Assembly: GCA_964509125.1 (NCBI GenBank)
Contig: CAZDVZ010000021.1
Coordinates: forward strand, 1 to 35,291
Reading direction: 5' to 3'
DNA: 35,291 bases
From: SIG653 sp964509125
GTDB lineage: Bacteria; Bacillota; Clostridia; Oscillospirales; CAG-382
Numbering within the stretch: position 1 is the stretch's first letter; every line of letters begins with the position of its first letter. The notes beneath the pieces are model-generated. The model did not search any database. It saw only the letters and a program-made list of their open reading frames with translations, and was not told the origin of the DNA. Of the stretch, positions 32,732-35,291 are shown piece by piece. Position numbers and translations under genes: made by a program.

Positions 32732-32760
32732 ATTATATCATTAAGTAAACAAATAATCAA
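32732..32760 (-). promoter_or_regulatory. Promoter of the sugar transferase operon
   Basis: On the minus strand, TTGATT (32755-32760) and TATAAT (32732-32737) are separated by 17 bp, 25 bp before the ATG. Confidence 0.75.
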
Positions 32761-32831
32761 TAAGAATTTTCCTCATTTCTAAAATTAATTTATGACAGAG
32801 TTAAAAAATCTAAAACACAGGAGAAACTAAA

Positions 32832-33716
32832 ATGCTCTTTTTTTACTTATTCATAGTTCTTTTAATCTCTTTTTTAATTGGATTTTTCGTATATACACAA
32901 AATTATGTATTACAAAAAACAGAATATACAGTTGAGTTTAGTGATCTTCCTGATGCATTTTCAAATATGAAGATTTTACATTTAACTGATATACACAGAA
33001 AAAGCTTTGGAAAAGATCAAAAAAAGCTTATAGACATGATAAGGCAAGCAAACCCTGACATAATTGTTGTTTCCGGAGATATTATTTATTGCTACAATCA
33101 TTGGTATAATTTTAGATATGACTATAATAAAGATCTATCAAAAATAATGAAAATTTTTGATGCTCTTGTAAATGAATTTCCCATATACTATGCACCCGGA
33201 AATCACGAATGTAAATCGAATTTTTATCCTACCATAAAAGAAGCTCTATTAAAATGCGGGATAACTGTCCTTGACAGCGGTATTGTTAACTTAACAAAAA
33301 ACGGTCAGGAAATTTCGTTACTTGGTCTGAAAGATCCCACATTTTGGGGCGGAAGTAATATTGTAGTTGACGAATACCTTGAGCTTACCAAAAAAGAACT
33401 TTTAGATTTAAAAAGTAGATCTAATAATCGTTTTACTGTTTTAATTTCGCATCGACCTGAAATATTTGATATATATAAAGATGCCGAGATTGACATTGTA
33501 TTTACGGGGCACGCACACGGAGGTCAATGGCGATTTCCTATAATCGGACCTGTATACGCACCTCAACAAGGATACTTTCCAAAATATACAAACGGAGTAC
33601 ATACGTTTGATAAAACAAATGTAATAATAAATCGTGGTATGGGAAACAGCACTATGCCCATAAGACTATTTAATAGACCCGAAGTGGTAGTCGTTACCTT
33701 AAAAAGGAAATATTGA
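32832..33716 (+). CDS. Membrane-anchored metallophosphoesterase (YkuE/YaeI-like)
   Basis: This 294-residue protein has one N-terminal membrane anchor (about 3-22), then a calcineurin-like metallophosphoesterase domain: HLTDIHR (51-57), VVSGDII, YYAPGNHECKS, LISHRPE and VFTGHAHGGQWRFP, which supply the two-metal site. It resembles the YkuE/YaeI group, some members of which cleave UDP-diacylglucosamine or other lipids at the membrane. The exact substrate is unknown. AGGAG lies 8 nt before the ATG. Confidence 0.93.
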   Translation: MLFFYLFIVLLISFLIGFFVYTQNYVLQKTEYTVEFSDLPDAFSNMKILHLTDIHRKSFGKDQKKLIDMIRQANPDIIVVSGDIIYCYNHWYNFRYDYNKDLSKIMKIFDALVNEFPIYYAPGNHECKSNFYPTIKEALLKCGITVLDSGIVNLTKNGQEISLLGLKDPTFWGGSNIVVDEYLELTKKELLDLKSRSNNRFTVLISHRPEIFDIYKDAEIDIVFTGHAHGGQWRFPIIGPVYAPQQGYFPKYTNGVHTFDKTNVIINRGMGNSTMPIRLFNRPEVVVVTLKRKY

Positions 33717-33743
33717 TTTATTGAATATTGTATAAATAAAAGT

Positions 33744-33779
33744 CAATACTAACCAATGAAAAATCATTGGGAAGTATTG
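33744..33779 (+). promoter_or_regulatory. Hairpin masking a ribosome binding site
   Basis: CAATACT and AGTATTG (outer 7 bp), an AA/GA internal loop, then CCAATGA and TCATTGG (inner 7 bp) closed by AAAA. The GGGAAG ribosome site (33769-33774) lies in the right arm, 2 nt before the ATG at 33782 after the stem. It could control translation of the following membrane protein. No T run follows, so it is not a normal terminator. Confidence 0.55.
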
Positions 33780-33781
33780 TT

Positions 33782-34189
33782 ATGAAAACAAAGTATAACT
33801 CTATAATAAAAACAATAATTCTTTTTTTAATAGGTGGAACCGTTTATATTGCAATTGAAATATTTTCGAGAGGCTATTCTCATTATTCCATGTTTATCGC
33901 AGGTGGACTCTCTCTATCGCTGATAAATTCTATATGTAATAGAAACAAGTCTATTAAAAACAAGAATATTCTATTTAAAGCATTCATAGGCGGATTAATT
34001 ATAACATTAATTGAGTTTATAACAGGACTATTTTTAAATGTAATTTTAAAGATGTCGATATGGGATTATTCATCGATGCCGTTTAATATTTTGGGACAAA
34101 TATGCTTACCATTCACTTTATTTTGGATACTATTGTCCTTTCCCGCTCTTTTTGTATGCAAAATCGTCGATAATGAAAAAGAAAATTGA
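33782..34189 (+). CDS. Small membrane protein, putative ABC-type permease family (COG4905-like)
   Basis: This 135-residue protein has about four hydrophobic segments. The C-terminal part IWDYSSMPFNILGQICLPFTLFWILLSF resembles the conserved core of a family annotated as putative ABC transporter permease (COG4905/PF06541), though no ATPase lies near. An in-frame TTG at 33767 lies in the hairpin and is less likely as a start than the ATG at 33782. No function is known. Confidence 0.72.
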   Translation: MKTKYNSIIKTIILFLIGGTVYIAIEIFSRGYSHYSMFIAGGLSLSLINSICNRNKSIKNKNILFKAFIGGLIITLIEFITGLFLNVILKMSIWDYSSMPFNILGQICLPFTLFWILLSFPALFVCKIVDNEKEN

Positions 34190-34217
34190 AAAAATTACAA
34201 TTTTTTTATAAAACCTA

Positions 34218-34246
34218 TTGACAAAAGACCTTTTATGTGGTAAGAT
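34218..34246 (+). promoter_or_regulatory. Promoter of the infC-rpmI-rplT operon
   Basis: TTGACA (34218-34223) and TAAGAT (34241-34246) are spaced by 17 bp. It precedes a structured leader of about 155 nt. Confidence 0.75.
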
Positions 34247-34252
34247 GCTTTA

Positions 34253-34388
34253 GACAATGAAGAAGAACTTGCGTTCTCGCCCATACATCATGTGTATGTG
34301 GCCAATAATTTACATTAATCAGTGCATTTCTTTGTGCTGTTTTGTATGTATTTTATCTGTGCGGGTTTCTTCTCCGCACATTTTTTTT
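34253..34388 (+). promoter_or_regulatory. Probable ribosomal protein L20/infC leader with attenuator
   Basis: A ~135-nt untranslated region contains a stem of CCCATACA with TGTATGTGG (34279-34303) and then the terminator described below. TGTGC (34333-34337) can pair with the GCACA in the terminator stem, so terminator and alternative fold may exclude each other. In Firmicutes such leaders let free L20 cause early termination. I cannot confirm the L20-binding mimic by eye. Confidence 0.55.
34358..34388 (+). terminator. Attenuator terminator in the infC leader
   Basis: TGTGCGG (34358-34364) and CCGCACA (34374-34380) form a 7-bp stem followed by eight T residues, 24 nt before the infC start codon. 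It fits conditional early termination rather than the end of a gene. Confidence 0.85.
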
Positions 34389-34412
34389 GGGAAAACATTG
34401 GAGGTGGCTTTT

Positions 34413-34970
34413 ATCAGTAAGCGTTCCCTTATCAACGATCAAATTAAAGCTTCGCAAATACGTGTTATCGGAAGTGACGGTCAACAATTAGGCATCATGT
34501 CTCTTGCCGCTGCTTTGGATATTGCCAACGAAGAGCGTCTTGACTTGGTTGAAATTGCACCCGAGGCAAATCCACCTGTGTGCAAAATAATGGACTTTGG
34601 CAAGTATAAGTTTGAAAAAGAAAAACGTGAAAAAGAAAGCAAAAAGAAGCAGCAAGTTGTTGAGCTGAAAGAAATTCAACTAAAGTGCAGAATCGAAACA
34701 CACGATTTTGAAACCAAGCTTAAACACGCTAACAGATTCTTAAACGACGGAAACAAAGTTAAAGTTGTTTTGAAATTTATGGGCAGAGAAATCACTCACC
34801 CCGAAAGAGGCTCTGAACTTTTGCAAAGATTCATCGAAGGATGCGGAGAAATGTGTTCAGTTGAAAAGGCTCCACTTTTGGATGGCAGAAACATGATTAT
34901 GATTCTCGCTCCCAAAAAACAAAATTCTCAACAATCTAAAGTTAAGAAAGGAAATGACCAAAATGGGTAA
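34413..34970 (+). CDS. infC: Translation initiation factor IF-3, with ATC start codon
   Basis: IF-3 checks start-codon and initiator tRNA pairing on the small ribosomal subunit. The start is the ATC at 34413, 8 nt after GGAGG, giving 185 residues. A TTG and a GTG upstream overlap the ribosome site. Rare start codons (ATT, ATC) are known for infC and let IF-3 limit its own synthesis. The sequence includes INDQIKASQIRVIGSDGQQLG, PEANPPVCKIMDFGKYKFEKEK, the basic linker, KVKVVLKFMGREITHPERG and DGRNMIMILAPK, all typical. It overlaps rpmI by 8 nt. Confidence 0.95.
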   Translation: MSKRSLINDQIKASQIRVIGSDGQQLGIMSLAAALDIANEERLDLVEIAPEANPPVCKIMDFGKYKFEKEKREKESKKKQQVVELKEIQLKCRIETHDFETKLKHANRFLNDGNKVKVVLKFMGREITHPERGSELLQRFIEGCGEMCSVEKAPLLDGRNMIMILAPKKQNSQQSKVKKGNDQNG

Positions 34971-35160
34971 AATCAAGTCTCATAGCGCATCTGCAAAACG
35001 TTTCAAGTTTACTGCAACAGGTAAAATCAAGTTTAATCATCAAGGTAAAAGACATAAGCTTGGCTTAAAAGCTCCTAAACGCAAGAGAATTCTTAGAAAT
35101 TCCGGTTATGTTGCTTCCGGCAACGCAGCTCAGCTTAAAAAGCTTCTCCCCTACGGTTAA
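34963..35160 (+). CDS. rpmI: Ribosomal protein bL35
   Basis: This 65-residue ribosomal protein aligns with L35: MGKIKSHSASAKRFKFTATG at the start and KRKRILRNSGYVASGNA later. The start is taken at 34963, with AAAGGAA about 10 nt upstream. An earlier ATG at 34954 sits on the ribosome site and would add three residues not usual in L35. It overlaps the end of infC. Confidence 0.96.
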   Translation: MGKIKSHSASAKRFKFTATGKIKFNHQGKRHKLGLKAPKRKRILRNSGYVASGNAAQLKKLLPYG

Positions 35161-35191
35161 TTTAGTTTTATATATTTGGAGGTAAACAAGA

Positions 35192-35291
35192 ATGGCAAGA
35201 ATTAAACGCGCTATAATGACAAAAAAGAGAAGAAATAAAATCTTAAAACTTGCTAAAGGTTACTGGGGTTCCAAAAGCAAGCATTTTAAGA
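35192..35291 (+). CDS. rplT: Ribosomal protein bL20, N-terminal part (cut by window edge)
   Basis: The first 33 codons are visible: MARIKRAIMTKKRRNKILKL, then AKGYWGSKSKHFK. This is the start of L20, which binds 23S rRNA and in Firmicutes also represses its own operon through the leader. GGAGG lies 9 nt before the ATG. Confidence 0.97.
   Translation, partial: MARIKRAIMTKKRRNKILKLAKGYWGSKSKHFK

Noticed and set aside
34257..34412. Longer infC product starting at 34257
   Set aside because: The extra residues come from the structured leader and attenuator and do not resemble IF-3.
1..35291. CRISPR arrays, tRNA or rRNA genes, prophage genes
   Set aside because: I saw no regularly spaced repeats, cloverleaf-type sequences, rRNA stretches or phage structural genes on either strand.

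Overview
The window looks like a low-GC Gram-positive chromosome of the class Clostridia, most likely an Oscillospirales/Ruminococcaceae-type gut or rumen anaerobe. This is an inference from AT-rich sequence with strong GGAGG ribosome binding sites, TTGACA/TATAAT promoters about 17 bp apart, a dockerin-bearing secreted enzyme, spoVG, an infC-rpmI-rplT operon with an attenuated leader, and Firmicutes-type homologues throughout. I see no rRNA, tRNA, CRISPR array, phage module or intact insertion sequence. The content is mainly core and housekeeping genes with small accessory cassettes.

Layout. 1-2150 (minus): two secreted proteins with near-identical signal peptides, one cut by the window edge, the other an amidase with ricin-type lectin and dockerin domains. 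2200-3615: hisS with its own promoter and terminator. 3617-5587: a Zur/Fur-box controlled zinc/manganese-type ABC uptake pair (lipoprotein plus permease) with no ATPase gene. 5620-6784: prfB (release factor 2), interrupted by an in-frame TGA at codon 275. 6842-9450: a small acidic membrane protein, a Nudix hydrolase, an M19 dipeptidase and upp. 9544-12131 (minus): an MBOAT acyltransferase and its DHHW partner. 12216-14219 (minus): a PfkB sugar kinase and tmcAL. 14243-17243: ackA, dut, a PepSY-like protein and a D-amino acid aminotransferase, tightly packed. 17362-18291 (minus): an AEC-type carrier. 18498-20741: PHP phosphatase, PqqD-like protein and uncharacterised nucleotidyltransferase, overlapping or abutting. 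20802-24363: a COG2509-type flavoprotein, then two envelope proteins that look like inactive enzymes (metallo-beta-lactamase fold and NodB fold) and a four-cysteine protein. 24540-24896: a DtxR/MntR-type regulator. 25196-28208 (minus): murC and a split ThrE exporter, one half of which is fused to an ASCH domain. 28284-29947: spoVG, DUF3343 and a cysteine desulfurase-like enzyme. 29959-32707 (minus): sugar transferase, HpcH/HpaI aldolase and a BaiN-type flavoprotein. 32832-34189: a metallophosphoesterase and a small membrane protein. 34218-end: infC, rpmI and rplT (cut), preceded by an attenuator.

The most striking observation is prfB. The frame is full length, keeps the RF2 hallmarks (SPF, GGQ) and lacks the usual early frameshift site, but has a UGA codon followed by C exactly where RF2 proteins normally carry cysteine, just after the GGQ domain. 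At least eight other genes here end in TGA, so the genetic code is not reassigned. The candidates are a readthrough-based autoregulatory circuit, selenocysteine insertion, a very recent nonsense mutation, or a sequence error. Other points worth checking are the ThrE-ASCH fusion, the pair of apparent pseudoenzymes, an 18-bp inverted repeat that encloses a start codon, and two perfect hairpins around 24935-25140.
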